Notes: generated by a model from the letters alone, not told the origin. Numbered from the stretch's first letter, positions 17,273-26,350 are shown. The stretch: DNA of 64,000 nucleotides from an uncultured Pirellulaceae bacterium (GCA_938010615.1 CALLUY010000009.1:1-64000); one strand, 5' to 3'. Made by a program: numbers and translations.

Positions 17273-18196
17273 CTATTTCATCAACTCAAGACGAGACTTG
17301 ATCGTCATAGCGAGCCACTTCGAAAACTCGCGTGCCGATGCCGAATTTAGATGACTCCCGTCATACGTTTTGAATTTCGCTGGATCAACGTCGATCCAAA
17401 TGCCACCCAAGTCCGAAAACGTCTTCTTAAACTCGGTATATTCAAAGCCACTTTTTTCGTCTTCAACGGCTGACATTGAATCAGAAACGGGTGGTCGAAA
17501 AGCGACGACCCGAACTCCTTGTCCAATTAACGTCTGAAGATATTCGCATGCCGATTTGACTCGAGCTGGATCAGCGGCGTTGCCGTCGAAGCGGACGTTG
17601 AAAAATCGGAGAGCGTAGTCCTCGTTAGGTTTTTGATGAGACGATTCGATCCAACCGTTTGGATAGTAGGTTTCTTGAAGTGGATTTTTTCGACGCGAGG
17701 CAACTCGCATCATCTCTGCCAATTTCGCAGGTTCGAACCGTTGCTCGATAGCAGCGAACCAGGCGGGAGTAGAAAATCTCGATTTCTTCGCGGCTTTGAA
17801 ATCTTTCAACTTTTGATTGAAGCCGTTCGTCGTCACCGCGTTTGCGGTAAATCCGTTTGGTGTAATTCCCAATACTAGGATCTTCTGTTTGTCTCCGTCG
17901 CCAAGCCGCTCGGCAGCCATAGAGTAGTACTCTTCATTGGCCGGCGTTCCTCGGAACCCGAAGTTCAGAGCTTTCCCCAATCCTGCATTTTCGAATTCTT
18001 CTACGTTTACTCCGTGAAGGATTCGTGAATCTCCTGCGGCGACAATGTCAAACTCTGCTGGACCGCTGAACTTATTCTGCCAAAACGTGGATTCTGGAAT
18101 TCCATGCTTGTCTCGCGGTCTCAAAATTGCGATTGCGACCAACAGGCTCAAGGCGAGCACTGCGACTGTCAGGATTCTTACTTTTTCAGTGGACAT
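17273..18196 (-). CDS. Membrane-anchored SGNH-hydrolase-like protein, O-acetylation partner
   Basis: 307 residues with one N-terminal transmembrane helix (about residues 8-26) and an extracytoplasmic domain. FDIVAAGDSRILHG matches SGNH block I, and YDGSHLNSASAREFSKWL supplies the Asp-x-x-His of block V. Such proteins (AlgJ/AlgX-, PatB- or DltD-like) take an acyl group handed over by an MBOAT protein. The ATG at 18196 overlaps the MBOAT stop by one base (TGATG), so the pair is translationally coupled. Likely transfers acetyl groups to the exopolysaccharide in the periplasm. Exact substrate not readable. Confidence 0.78.
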   Translation of the reverse strand: MSTEKVRILTVAVLALSLLVAIAILRPRDKHGIPESTFWQNKFSGPAEFDIVAAGDSRILHGVNVEEFENAGLGKALNFGFRGTPANEEYYSMAAERLGDGDKQKILVLGITPNGFTANAVTTNGFNQKLKDFKAAKKSRFSTPAWFAAIEQRFEPAKLAEMMRVASRRKNPLQETYYPNGWIESSHQKPNEDYALRFFNVRFDGNAADPARVKSACEYLQTLIGQGVRVVAFRPPVSDSMSAVEDEKSGFEYTEFKKTFSDLGGIWIDVDPAKFKTYDGSHLNSASAREFSKWLAMTIKSRLELMK

Positions 18197-19614
18197 CAAA
18201 ATTGAAAGTAGACAAACGTTGCGCCGGGCCCGCGGAATAAAATGGTCATCACAATGACGACCGCCAGAGTTACAACACGAACATTCTCAAACCACGGTTT
18301 CTGAAAAACGGACCACGTGTTAATTCCAAGAGCGAAAAATGCTTCTCGTGAGACCGCTGCCCCAAGCCACAGGAACTGAAACATGCCGATCTTTTGCAGG
18401 ACGTAGTCGGTGTTCAGTTGAGTCACGTTGAACAATTGAGCGACGATTGCGTTCGCTTGGCCAAAGTTTTCGGCGCGGAAATATACCCAAGCAATGCACG
18501 TCAGGAAAACAGTGATTCCAATCGCGACCAGGTTGCCAATCGGTCCAAATTTTTCCAGCATCTTAGGCCACTTGGTCCAACGTTCGACGCTCAAGTACAA
18601 CGCGTGCAAGGCGCCCCAAGCGATGAACGTCCAAGCTGCACCATGCCACAAGCCGCTAACTAGCATGGTCACCCACATGTTGAAATGGGCTTTGTAGGGA
18701 GTGACGCGGCTACCGCCGAGAGGGACGTAAACGTAATCTCGAAACCACGTTGAAAGCGAAATATGCCAACGTGACCAAAAGTCTCTGAAGCCACGAGCAA
18801 CGTAGGGATGATTGAAGTTCTCAGGAAAATCAAATCCCATCCACTTGCCGAGCCCTCGGGCGATGTCACTGTAGCCGCTGAAATCACAATAGATTTGAAA
18901 TGCCCACATGAGGACAACGCACCACCAGTAGGTGGTCGACGACGCAACCGCGGTTGAACCGAAAGCTGTCGCAACGACAGGAGCAAAAGAATCAGCAATG
19001 ACCATCTTTTTGAAATAGCCATGTACGATCCAGCGAAATCCGATCCAGATATCACCTTGGTTTAACTCCTGAGGTGACTCGAGTGCCGGAATCAGATCTT
19101 TGGCTCGAACAATCGGGCCGGCAACCAGTTGAGGGAACATCGAAAGGTATGCGAAGAAATGGCCGATGTTGCGAGTCGGCTTCATTTCGCCTTTGTAGAC
19201 GTCGATCGTGTAGCTCATTGACTGGAATGTATAGAAGCTGATTCCAACTGGCAGGATCAATTCGGCGGCTGGAATGTTCAACGGCGATGATAGTAGCTCG
19301 CTTCCGCCATTGAGGTTCGCAATGAAGAAGTCGAGGTACTTGAAGATCGCCAGAGAGCCGATGTTGCAAAACAACGACAAGCACAGGAAGAACTTCTTCG
19401 CTTTGGAATACCGTTCGATACCGAGTGCGCAAAAATAATCCACCAGTCCACTGGCGATGATCAGGAATAGAAATCGCCAATCCCACCAGCCGTAGAAAAT
19501 GAACGATGCGCAAACGATGAAGATCGATCGCGTGCCGACGAAACGTCGAACGAATGGCCAAATTCCAAAGAAAATGGCAGCAAAGATAAGAAAAACGAGT
19601 GAATTGAAAAGCAT
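18196..19614 (-). CDS. MBOAT-family O-acyltransferase (AlgI-like)
   Basis: 472 residues with about ten membrane segments. The conserved MBOAT region reads FWSRWHISLSTWFRDYVYVPLGG followed by the catalytic-histidine motif VSGLWHGAAWTFIAWG. AlgI-type proteins carry acetyl groups across the inner membrane for O-acetylation of polysaccharide. The partner SGNH protein follows with a one-base stop/start overlap. The ATG at 19614 begins directly with a hydrophobic helix (MLFNSLVFLIFAAIFFGIW). Same operon as the polymerase and sulfotransferases. Confidence 0.9.
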   Translation of the reverse strand: MLFNSLVFLIFAAIFFGIWPFVRRFVGTRSIFIVCASFIFYGWWDWRFLFLIIASGLVDYFCALGIERYSKAKKFFLCLSLFCNIGSLAIFKYLDFFIANLNGGSELLSSPLNIPAAELILPVGISFYTFQSMSYTIDVYKGEMKPTRNIGHFFAYLSMFPQLVAGPIVRAKDLIPALESPQELNQGDIWIGFRWIVHGYFKKMVIADSFAPVVATAFGSTAVASSTTYWWCVVLMWAFQIYCDFSGYSDIARGLGKWMGFDFPENFNHPYVARGFRDFWSRWHISLSTWFRDYVYVPLGGSRVTPYKAHFNMWVTMLVSGLWHGAAWTFIAWGALHALYLSVERWTKWPKMLEKFGPIGNLVAIGITVFLTCIAWVYFRAENFGQANAIVAQLFNVTQLNTDYVLQKIGMFQFLWLGAAVSREAFFALGINTWSVFQKPWFENVRVVTLAVVIVMTILFRGPGATFVYFQF

Positions 19615-19650
19615 CGCTAAGAGACCCAGTCGGGTCGATGTTCATTCCTG

Positions 19651-20400
19651 CTAGTTCAATTCATAGCAAACGAGCCGGGCAGGCACTTGCGGATGCCGCG
19701 GATGAAGCCAATCTTTTGTTTGGCGAAAATCTCGATTGAATGGCGGCTTCGAAAGGTTGACTCCCGATCCGACCAAGTGCCTTGTGTAAGGACCGGCTGT
19801 TTCGAGATCAAGGTTTGGTTCAAAGTCTTCGGCGGGCACGTCTTCGAAAACGATGACCTTTGCGGGACCCATTTTCTCAACCTGTTTGAGCACATCCAGA
19901 ATCATGTTGTTTGGCAAGTGCTGTAAAACTTGTCTGATGATCACGACATCGGCTTGGGGGAGTTCAGCGGACGTTGCGTCGAGCTGGACGAAATTTACGT
20001 TTTCAAGATCCGCGTAGCGTTGCTTGTTCTTCCCGATGATCACACTGGATACATCTCCAGCGGTGTATTGATTCGCAAGGCTTGCAATCTTGCTGCCAAA
20101 GCTGAAATCACCACAGCCAATCTCCAGCGCGGTGTGGCCATCAAGGAACTTACTGTCGGCGATGTATTTTACCGATTCGTCAAGCCACAGACCGAAGGAA
20201 CCATCACCGGAAGGACTCGTACTGTCAGTGCCTTCCTGCCACACAAGATCTGTATAGACTTTGTCAAACCTTGCTTGATTGTTATCCATGCTCTTGTAAG
20301 CATCGATATGCGGTCGCAACCTGAACTGCCGAAACTTGTGGATTGCGGAAGTTGGCACGAGTGATTTTATCGTTGACTTGACGGTCGCGACGAAGCTCAT
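19651..20400 (-). CDS. Class I SAM-dependent methyltransferase
   Basis: 249 residues. Motif I is TALEIGCGDFSFGSKIA, and VVIIRQVLQHLPNNMILDVL is the post-motif block with the catalytic-domain strand; KVIVFEDVPAEDF follows. No membrane segment. In this operon it may O-methylate a sugar or modify the nucleotide-sugar precursor, but the acceptor is unknown. The ATG at 20400 is chosen over a TTG twelve bases upstream. It sits between a GT4 gene and the MBOAT gene, 36 bp from the latter. Confidence 0.85.
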   Translation of the reverse strand: MSFVATVKSTIKSLVPTSAIHKFRQFRLRPHIDAYKSMDNNQARFDKVYTDLVWQEGTDSTSPSGDGSFGLWLDESVKYIADSKFLDGHTALEIGCGDFSFGSKIASLANQYTAGDVSSVIIGKNKQRYADLENVNFVQLDATSAELPQADVVIIRQVLQHLPNNMILDVLKQVEKMGPAKVIVFEDVPAEDFEPNLDLETAGPYTRHLVGSGVNLSKPPFNRDFRQTKDWLHPRHPQVPARLVCYELN

Positions 20401-20421
20401 GGTGAGGCTCAAATTAAGGGT

Positions 20422-21507
20422 TCAGTTCAGTATGTTTTGAAAAATGTGACGATAGATTTCGGCAGCGTTTTCCCACGTAAATTGGGCAGCGTGCAACTTG
20501 CCAGCGTGTGACATCGATTCAGCTTTCTTGCGCGAACCGATTGCGGTTTTCAAATGTTCGGCAGCTTCATCGGCGTTGTCCATCTCAAAGTACAACGAAT
20601 CCGAACCGCCGACTTCTCGCAAAACGGGAATGTCGGTGGCAACAACCGGTGTTCCAAAAACAGCAGCTTCAAGGACAGGTAGGCCGAAGCCTTCGATTCG
20701 CGAAGGAAAGAAAAGTGCAGATGTGTTTCTGTATTCATCATTTAGTTCTTCAACACTCAATTTCCCCGTGTGGACGATGTTAGATTCGTTTGCCGAAGTG
20801 CCTTTGCCGACAATTCGAAATTCAACATCGCTCAGAATCGACGCAACCTTCTCGAGAGTTCGAATTCCTTTGTGTGGTTTTGAGCCACTGGTCACTGCCA
20901 AAACCGTCGGCGTGCCGGAGTATTGCCATGGTTTCTCGGCGGCTGCTTTTTGTTTCGTGACGTCGATCCCGTTAGGGGCTCCGAAAACTTTCGGTTTCTG
21001 TCCTCCAATGGCTCTTTGCAATTCGTCAACGTTGGAGTCAGAGACGGTGACAATGGCCGCTGCCTTTTTGGCGACTCGCATTGAGTTTTTCCAGCGTGCG
21101 GTAAACGCCAGTCGCCTTTTCAAATTCGAATCGTACTCTTTACGCGGTTCCGAATAGTGCAGTGGAATCAGATCGTGAATCGTAATGATTTCTTTGGCTT
21201 TGCACGAACCGCCGACTCCCTGATTGAGAGGCGACCATACGATTTCGCCGGCCAATGGGATCGAACGGAGTTCTCTTGTCGCAAAGAAGCGATTCATAAC
21301 GCCTGGCGAATCGCTGCCGGTCTCTCGGAATTCGAACCGACCGTCAAGAAAAGAGTTCAGCCACCTTTTACACGCAGTTGAACCGTAAATCCGCAGATCG
21401 ATCTCTTCGAAATGGGAAAACTGCGGCAGCAATCCTTCAAGAAACACCTGCGCGCCACCGGCTCGTCCGGGAACAAACCCGCAAAGGTTACAGTGGAGTG
21501 GAATCAT
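20422..21507 (-). CDS. Glycosyltransferase family 4 (GT-B)
   Basis: 361 residues. Donor-domain features are TVLAVTSGSKPHKGIRTLEK and the EGFGLPVLEAAVFGTPVVAT block with the E-x7-E signature; FVPGRAGGAQVFLEGLL is the Gly-rich N-terminal acceptor loop, and TIHDLIPLHYSE matches mannosyl/fucosyl GT4 enzymes. The ATG at 21507 overlaps the previous gene by 4 bp (ATGA). Builds one linkage of the lipid-linked repeat unit on the cytoplasmic face of the membrane. Sugar specificity cannot be read from sequence. Confidence 0.88.
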   Translation of the reverse strand: MIPLHCNLCGFVPGRAGGAQVFLEGLLPQFSHFEEIDLRIYGSTACKRWLNSFLDGRFEFRETGSDSPGVMNRFFATRELRSIPLAGEIVWSPLNQGVGGSCKAKEIITIHDLIPLHYSEPRKEYDSNLKRRLAFTARWKNSMRVAKKAAAIVTVSDSNVDELQRAIGGQKPKVFGAPNGIDVTKQKAAAEKPWQYSGTPTVLAVTSGSKPHKGIRTLEKVASILSDVEFRIVGKGTSANESNIVHTGKLSVEELNDEYRNTSALFFPSRIEGFGLPVLEAAVFGTPVVATDIPVLREVGGSDSLYFEMDNADEAAEHLKTAIGSRKKAESMSHAGKLHAAQFTWENAAEIYRHIFQNILN

Positions 21508-22544
21508 CTGGAGAGTATCTTTCCAAACGTTCGGCGAGCACGATCGACTGCTCGAATCCAAGTGCGACGACATTGAATCGCGACGACGCTCTGTTCAACG
21601 TCAACGGAATTTTTCAACGCTTGACCATCCACTCCAGCGGCCAGATCAAACGTGTCGGCTTCATTCAGCAACCGAACTTCATTGACGTTTCCAAATGCGG
21701 TGCCACGGTTTGGTTCGGTAAGTTGAACCTGATTGATGATCTTCAGCGATTCGGGGTCAACGACGTTCAGCCAGCCGCAGCTTTTCACACGCTCTGCTCG
21801 TCCTGCACTATCCGACATTCCTGCGTAGATTAGTTTTCCATCGCAGCTCATGCCTTTGGTGTGTTTGTCGAGTTTCTTTCTCCCGGTTTCGCGAAGCGTT
21901 CGCAAGTCAATTTTTACGATCGCTCGTGCGGAGGAGGCGTTCAAAAACAGATCGTGTCCGATGACTCCGATGTTGTGGCAGCACCAATCTTTCAGCGAAA
22001 ATCTTCCTAGCTCTTTCAGCGAAGAGCCATCATCTTCGAGCACCACAATTTGACTTTCCAGCTTACGGAAATTGTGGAGCATCACTGCGACAACGCCGTC
22101 GACAGGATAGACAGAGTTGATATGGTTCACATCGGTATCGAAATCATTAATGTGGATCCGATCAAGGAGTCCTTGCTGGGGATCCCAGCGATCAATCGAA
22201 TTGGCCCTTGAATTTGAGACCAGAAATCCACGAACGCCATGCCGCGTGATTTGATGAATGTCTCCAGCTTCCTCATAGAGCGGCAGTTGCTCGCCAGCGG
22301 TAACGCTTTCCCCATCGAAATTCCAAACGCGGATTTCTCGGGGTAGGATATCCTTCCGGCCAGGTCCGCCGCGATACGCGTAAATTGTCGATGAATTGCA
22401 GTCCGCCGCAACGTCAACGGTGACGCCGTAGTGGTATCCGTCGTCGATCAACTGCGAATGAGAGATTTCAAACTTCTCATCGAGGACGACAAAATAGAGT
22501 CCGCCATGGGTGGCGATCACAAAACGTTTCTTGGTTGGTTTCAT
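21504..22544 (-). CDS. Predicted beta-propeller protein of unknown function in the polysaccharide operon
   Basis: 346 residues without signal peptide or membrane helix. Repeating strand-rich blocks (VIATHGGLYFVVLD, IRVWNFDGESV, ANSIDRWDPQQG, AIVKIDLRTLRE, GWLNVVDPESLKI) spaced about 40-55 residues apart suggest a six- or seven-bladed propeller. It is coupled on both sides: TGATG with the polymerase and ATGA with the next GT4. That position argues for a role in the glycan pathway, perhaps as a scaffold or a lyase-like enzyme. I know no family for it, and the propeller call is from pattern only. Confidence 0.7.
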   Translation of the reverse strand: MKPTKKRFVIATHGGLYFVVLDEKFEISHSQLIDDGYHYGVTVDVAADCNSSTIYAYRGGPGRKDILPREIRVWNFDGESVTAGEQLPLYEEAGDIHQITRHGVRGFLVSNSRANSIDRWDPQQGLLDRIHINDFDTDVNHINSVYPVDGVVAVMLHNFRKLESQIVVLEDDGSSLKELGRFSLKDWCCHNIGVIGHDLFLNASSARAIVKIDLRTLRETGRKKLDKHTKGMSCDGKLIYAGMSDSAGRAERVKSCGWLNVVDPESLKIINQVQLTEPNRGTAFGNVNEVRLLNEADTFDLAAGVDGQALKNSVDVEQSVVAIQCRRTWIRAVDRARRTFGKILSR

Positions 22545-24022
22545 CAGCTCGAGACGGGACTGCGAAGAGTTCCTATGGGACTTGGGTTTTCGACGGGAGC
22601 ATAGACGCGGGCTGAAACCGAGACAACGTAGACGACCGCGCTCACCGTCACGAGATCCACCATTGGCATAATGAAAGCGGGACCGACAGAGTGCGTTGCT
22701 GCCTTAAAGGCACAGGGGAACACGACGAAGATGTAGATTGGTACTAATAGGACTTCGTCCATGACGAGGTTTCTACACCATTGGTAGCTGACCTTGAGGA
22801 GGATCCCCAACAGCAAGCTTCCGAGGATGACGCCGGGAACATGAAAGTTCCAGTACAGTTCCGCGGCAGATCCTGGCGGAACTCCTGAGACATTTAGCTT
22901 ATAGATTTGCTGCCCAATAATCGGACCGGAGTGAATCAACGGTTTGCTGGGCAAGATTTCTCGCGGAATCGGCGCGAGGAACCAAACAGCAATTGTCTTG
23001 CCATGTTGGAACTCAAGTTTTTCCGGGATGCTGTGCACAACGTGCGAGGTCACCGCAATGTCGGGACCGTGTCGATTCAGCAGCAGGTGACCAAATCGCT
23101 TTGCCATCCCTTCGTTACTATCGGCACCTGAGTTTCGCACAAGGGTGACAAAGACCAGTAGCCCAAGAAGCAATGCGACTATCGACATCAATTTGAACGT
23201 CAGGATTTTCTGATGCATATAGTACAGGCAACCAAAGAAACAAATGATCACCCACACGATTCCTGCGCGAGAACTGGAATAGAAAGGGAATGCGATTGAG
23301 ACCAAAATCAGGCCTCCCAGAATCATCATTCGAAACAAATTACCAGCGCTGGTTTTCGAAAGTTGATATCGACTCCAATGCGCCGCCAGTAGCAACAGCG
23401 CGATGTTGCCAAGTTTCGCAAAGTGACGAAGCCATCCGTGTTGGCTGAATCCTTCATCAGCACCAACGTCCAGCGTTCTGATCGAACCACGTTTCGAAGA
23501 AAGTCCACCGCTGAGTCCACCGTTGAATACAAAGTAAGCAGCGAACGCGGCAAGGCTAAGTAATCCGCAGACTGCACAGATGAGGATTAGCCGGTTCGGG
23601 CAGCTGACGCGAGGGATTTGAATGGCTCTCTGTTTGGCGGGAAAACCAAAGAATCCAATGGCCATAAAAATCACAAACATCACGATCAATGCCGACGGCC
23701 AAATGAAATATTCGACCGGCTCGTTCAACAAGATGTTTTCGGCGACGAATTCATCGCTGGGCAGGCCGAAAGACATACAGATTGACGGAAATGTGCAGCC
23801 GTAGATGACCGCAAGAATCAATGCTGACCACGGGCAGAACCAGTCGTACTCACGTGACACAAACACCGGTACCAAACTGGTCAACAAAATGGTGGTGCCG
23901 GCGGCGACGAAGAAGAACTTCATGTCGATCGACATCGCCATCACCCAGAATGCACTCGTCAAAACTCCCAGCAACGCGATCACGCCACGTTGCAAGTTTG
24001 TGACTTTTACGAAGCGATTCAC
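22544..24022 (-). CDS. Wzy-like O-antigen/exopolysaccharide polymerase
   Basis: 492 residues with about 11-12 membrane segments and a longer periplasmic region before residue 400 (about 310-390, including KTIAVWFLAPIPREILPSKPL). This layout and size fit Wzy/oligosaccharide repeat-unit polymerases; sequence conservation in this family is low, so the call rests on topology and operon position. The start is a GTG overlapping the upstream stop (GTGA). Works with the Wzx-like protein at 15156-16460 to polymerise exported units in the periplasm. Confidence 0.8.
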   Translation of the reverse strand: MNRFVKVTNLQRGVIALLGVLTSAFWVMAMSIDMKFFFVAAGTTILLTSLVPVFVSREYDWFCPWSALILAVIYGCTFPSICMSFGLPSDEFVAENILLNEPVEYFIWPSALIVMFVIFMAIGFFGFPAKQRAIQIPRVSCPNRLILICAVCGLLSLAAFAAYFVFNGGLSGGLSSKRGSIRTLDVGADEGFSQHGWLRHFAKLGNIALLLLAAHWSRYQLSKTSAGNLFRMMILGGLILVSIAFPFYSSSRAGIVWVIICFFGCLYYMHQKILTFKLMSIVALLLGLLVFVTLVRNSGADSNEGMAKRFGHLLLNRHGPDIAVTSHVVHSIPEKLEFQHGKTIAVWFLAPIPREILPSKPLIHSGPIIGQQIYKLNVSGVPPGSAAELYWNFHVPGVILGSLLLGILLKVSYQWCRNLVMDEVLLVPIYIFVVFPCAFKAATHSVGPAFIMPMVDLVTVSAVVYVVSVSARVYAPVENPSPIGTLRSPVSS

Positions 24023-25974
24023 TGTACTTTTTCCGCAGTGTTAGACTTTTTGTGACGAGGCGGCGCGACTTCCGCACCGGCGCCGTATTCGGGCACGAAC
24101 TTTTTGATCAGCTTCAGGATCTCTTCCGTGTCTGCGTAAGCTGACTCGATCAGAGTTTGGACTTGGTGTTCAACTTCTTCAAACCGAAACGGGCGGCTGA
24201 AGGAAGACAGGATCTGATCGTGAGACGTCGGTGTCGACTTTTCATCGCCGTAGTACAACTCTTCATAGAGCTTTTCGCCGGCACGCATGCCTTTCTCGAC
24301 GATCTCGATCGAATCCGTAGAGTGCCCGGCCAAACGAATTAGATCGTTTGCGAGGTCGAGGATCTTCACTGGCTGTCCCATCTCAAGGACGAAGATCTCT
24401 CCCCCATTACCCATCGAAGCGGCCTGAATGACAAGCTGTGATGCTTCGGGAATCGTCATGAAGAAGCGAGTCATCCGTTTGTCGGTGATCGTGATCGGTC
24501 CGCCGCGGCGGATTTGTTCTTGAAAGAGAGGTACGACGCTGCCGGCGGAGCCCAGCACGTTTCCAAATCGAGTCGAAATGAAAGCTGTCTTTGAGTGTTC
24601 GCCGATCGATTGGCAATAACGTTCCGCCATCTGCTTCGTGCAGCCCATGACGCTAGTTGGATTCACGGACTTGTCAGTGGAAACCATCACGAAGCGTTCG
24701 ACACCAAATTCGTGAGAGTGGTCGGCGATGATCTTGGTTCCCTTAATGTTGTTGATAATGCTTTCGCCTACATTCTCTTCGACCAGCGGAACGTGCTTGT
24801 GAGCCGCCGCATGGAAAACGAGATCCGGCTTCAGGGTCTCGAAAATCTCGCGAATTCGCGGAGCATCGGTGATGTTGGCGATTCGTGGCACATACTTAAT
24901 ATGCGGCGCGGTGTCGTTGAGCTCCCGTTCGATATGGTAGATGCGGTTTTCGCCGCGTCCCAACAAGATAATTTGGCGTGGTTGGAATTTGGAAAGCTGA
25001 CGACATAGCTCCGAGCCGATCGAACCGCCGGCTCCGGTGACCAAAATCGTCTTTCGGTCGACGATCTTCTCGATCGCTCCAAGATCCAGATTGACTGGCT
25101 TACGACGCAGTAAGTCATTGTAAGAAACTTCCCGGATCGGAACCGAGTCAGCTCCTTGAAGATGATCTTTCAGAGGAGGCAGGATCCTAATTTTGAATCC
25201 ACGGTCTGAGGCCGAGTCCAAAAGCTCTCTTAGTTGGCGACCGTGCAGCGTTCCGGTAATGACGAACAGAGTCTTAGCACGATGTAGCTTGACCAAACCG
25301 GAAAGACTTTCCAATGCTCCAACGACACGGATGTCGCTGAACCGACGGCCCACTTGTTTATGTTCCTTTGATACCATTCCAACAATTCGTACGCCCATTT
25401 TTTTCTGACCGTTGATCAGGTGAGCCAACTTTGCGGTGTCAAAATCGCTTCCAATAATCAGGGCACGTTCCCTGACGTTATTGCGATCCATCGGAGCAAT
25501 TCGCTCGTCCCAAACTCGCCAACAAGAACGCAGCCCACCAAGAACGACGATCGTCAAGACGAGATCATTGAGCAGCACAATCCGTGGAATTCGGTTTTGC
25601 CAGTTTTGCAAAACGAAGTAATCGCAAGCAACAATCACAAGGGTCGCCACCGTGGCACTTCGTAGCAGCGAAATGAAGTCAGAAAAGTTGACATGTCGCC
25701 ACCAACCGTGAAAGCTACCCAAAGAGTAAAAGATGAGCAGTTTTGCCGAAACAACGAATGGCAAATTCTGCCAGTAAACCGCCTGATACCCCTCTGGAAT
25801 TTCCAGCGTGAATCTCATCAGGTACGCAACCCAATAGAGTGCCGCGAAAACGAAAAGATGGGCGGCAATTAGCAGAGGCAATCGGAACCGAACGAGACTG
25901 TCTCGGAATTTCCAGTGAATGGCCGCGTGTCCTTCTGAATCGCTGGGATTCGGTTCGTTGTTGAGATCGGACAT
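24019..25974 (-). CDS. Membrane-bound nucleotide-sugar 4,6-dehydratase (CapD/WbpM/PglF family)
   Basis: 651 residues with the full WbpM/PglF layout: about four N-terminal transmembrane helices (residues 30-150), a CoA-binding-like Rossmann domain (ERALIIGSDFDTAKLAHLI), then an SDR dehydratase domain with ILVTGAGGSIGSELCRQ and FHAAAHKHVPLVEENV, and a distal GEKLYEELYY. It converts UDP-GlcNAc to a 4-keto-6-deoxy sugar, feeding the aminotransferase at 13988-15139. First gene of the operon; ATG at 25974, overlap of 4 bp with the polymerase start. Confidence 0.92.
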   Translation of the reverse strand: MSDLNNEPNPSDSEGHAAIHWKFRDSLVRFRLPLLIAAHLFVFAALYWVAYLMRFTLEIPEGYQAVYWQNLPFVVSAKLLIFYSLGSFHGWWRHVNFSDFISLLRSATVATLVIVACDYFVLQNWQNRIPRIVLLNDLVLTIVVLGGLRSCWRVWDERIAPMDRNNVRERALIIGSDFDTAKLAHLINGQKKMGVRIVGMVSKEHKQVGRRFSDIRVVGALESLSGLVKLHRAKTLFVITGTLHGRQLRELLDSASDRGFKIRILPPLKDHLQGADSVPIREVSYNDLLRRKPVNLDLGAIEKIVDRKTILVTGAGGSIGSELCRQLSKFQPRQIILLGRGENRIYHIERELNDTAPHIKYVPRIANITDAPRIREIFETLKPDLVFHAAAHKHVPLVEENVGESIINNIKGTKIIADHSHEFGVERFVMVSTDKSVNPTSVMGCTKQMAERYCQSIGEHSKTAFISTRFGNVLGSAGSVVPLFQEQIRRGGPITITDKRMTRFFMTIPEASQLVIQAASMGNGGEIFVLEMGQPVKILDLANDLIRLAGHSTDSIEIVEKGMRAGEKLYEELYYGDEKSTPTSHDQILSSFSRPFRFEEVEHQVQTLIESAYADTEEILKLIKKFVPEYGAGAEVAPPRHKKSNTAEKVQ

Positions 25975-26110
25975 AAAAAAGCAGCCTGTAGGGGCAATTG
26001 GTGGTGGGTATCAGTCAACTCAAGGCGGACTCCGTCCCCTTCGGTGACGCCCAACACAAAGGCGTCCTTCAACTTGAGTTAAGAAATGTACGAATTGGGG
26101 TCCAATTAGG
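25975..26110 (-). promoter_or_regulatory. Leader region of the exopolysaccharide operon with an inverted repeat
   Basis: The operon start codon at 25974 is preceded by a region containing an inverted repeat: AACTCAAG at 26017-26024 and CTTGAGTT at 26073-26080, extendable by GGAC/GTCC across a small bulge. If transcribed, it would form a stem about 43-106 nt before the ATG. It could act as an attenuator, a protein-binding leader or a transcript stabiliser. No known riboswitch motif was recognised and the promoter itself is not clear. Confidence 0.35.
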
Positions 26111-26350
26111 AACCCTATAAGGCTTTCAATTAGATCGCCAGCCGAACACGCATAACTATAGTTGCGACTGCCACACTCCCACTCCAAAACCCTGTTTACG
26201 TAGAACTTACAGGAAATACAGACTTCTTAACCGGGAAAGCTTCGCTCTCAAGCGGAGGCATGATTGCCCATCAAGAAGGTGCTGACCCCGAAATAAATTG
26301 TCCCCGTGCCACACGATAAACAGGACTCTTGGTTTACCAAAGTGTCCGTC
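26111..26350. other. Intergenic stretch between the DnaJ-like gene and the polysaccharide operon
   Basis: About 240 bp without a credible ORF. The most notable piece is GACCCCGAAATAAATTG at 26284-26300, continuing through TCCCCGTGCC, which resembles the kind of short repeat that flanks REP-associated transposases in other genomes, though only one copy is visible here. No terminator with a T-tract was found for the DnaJ-like gene. The operon promoter may lie within this stretch. Confidence 0.4.

Noticed and set aside
26278-26312. REP-associated repeat next to the DnaJ-like gene
   Set aside because: Only one copy is visible and I cannot confirm the family, so it is mentioned but not called as an element.
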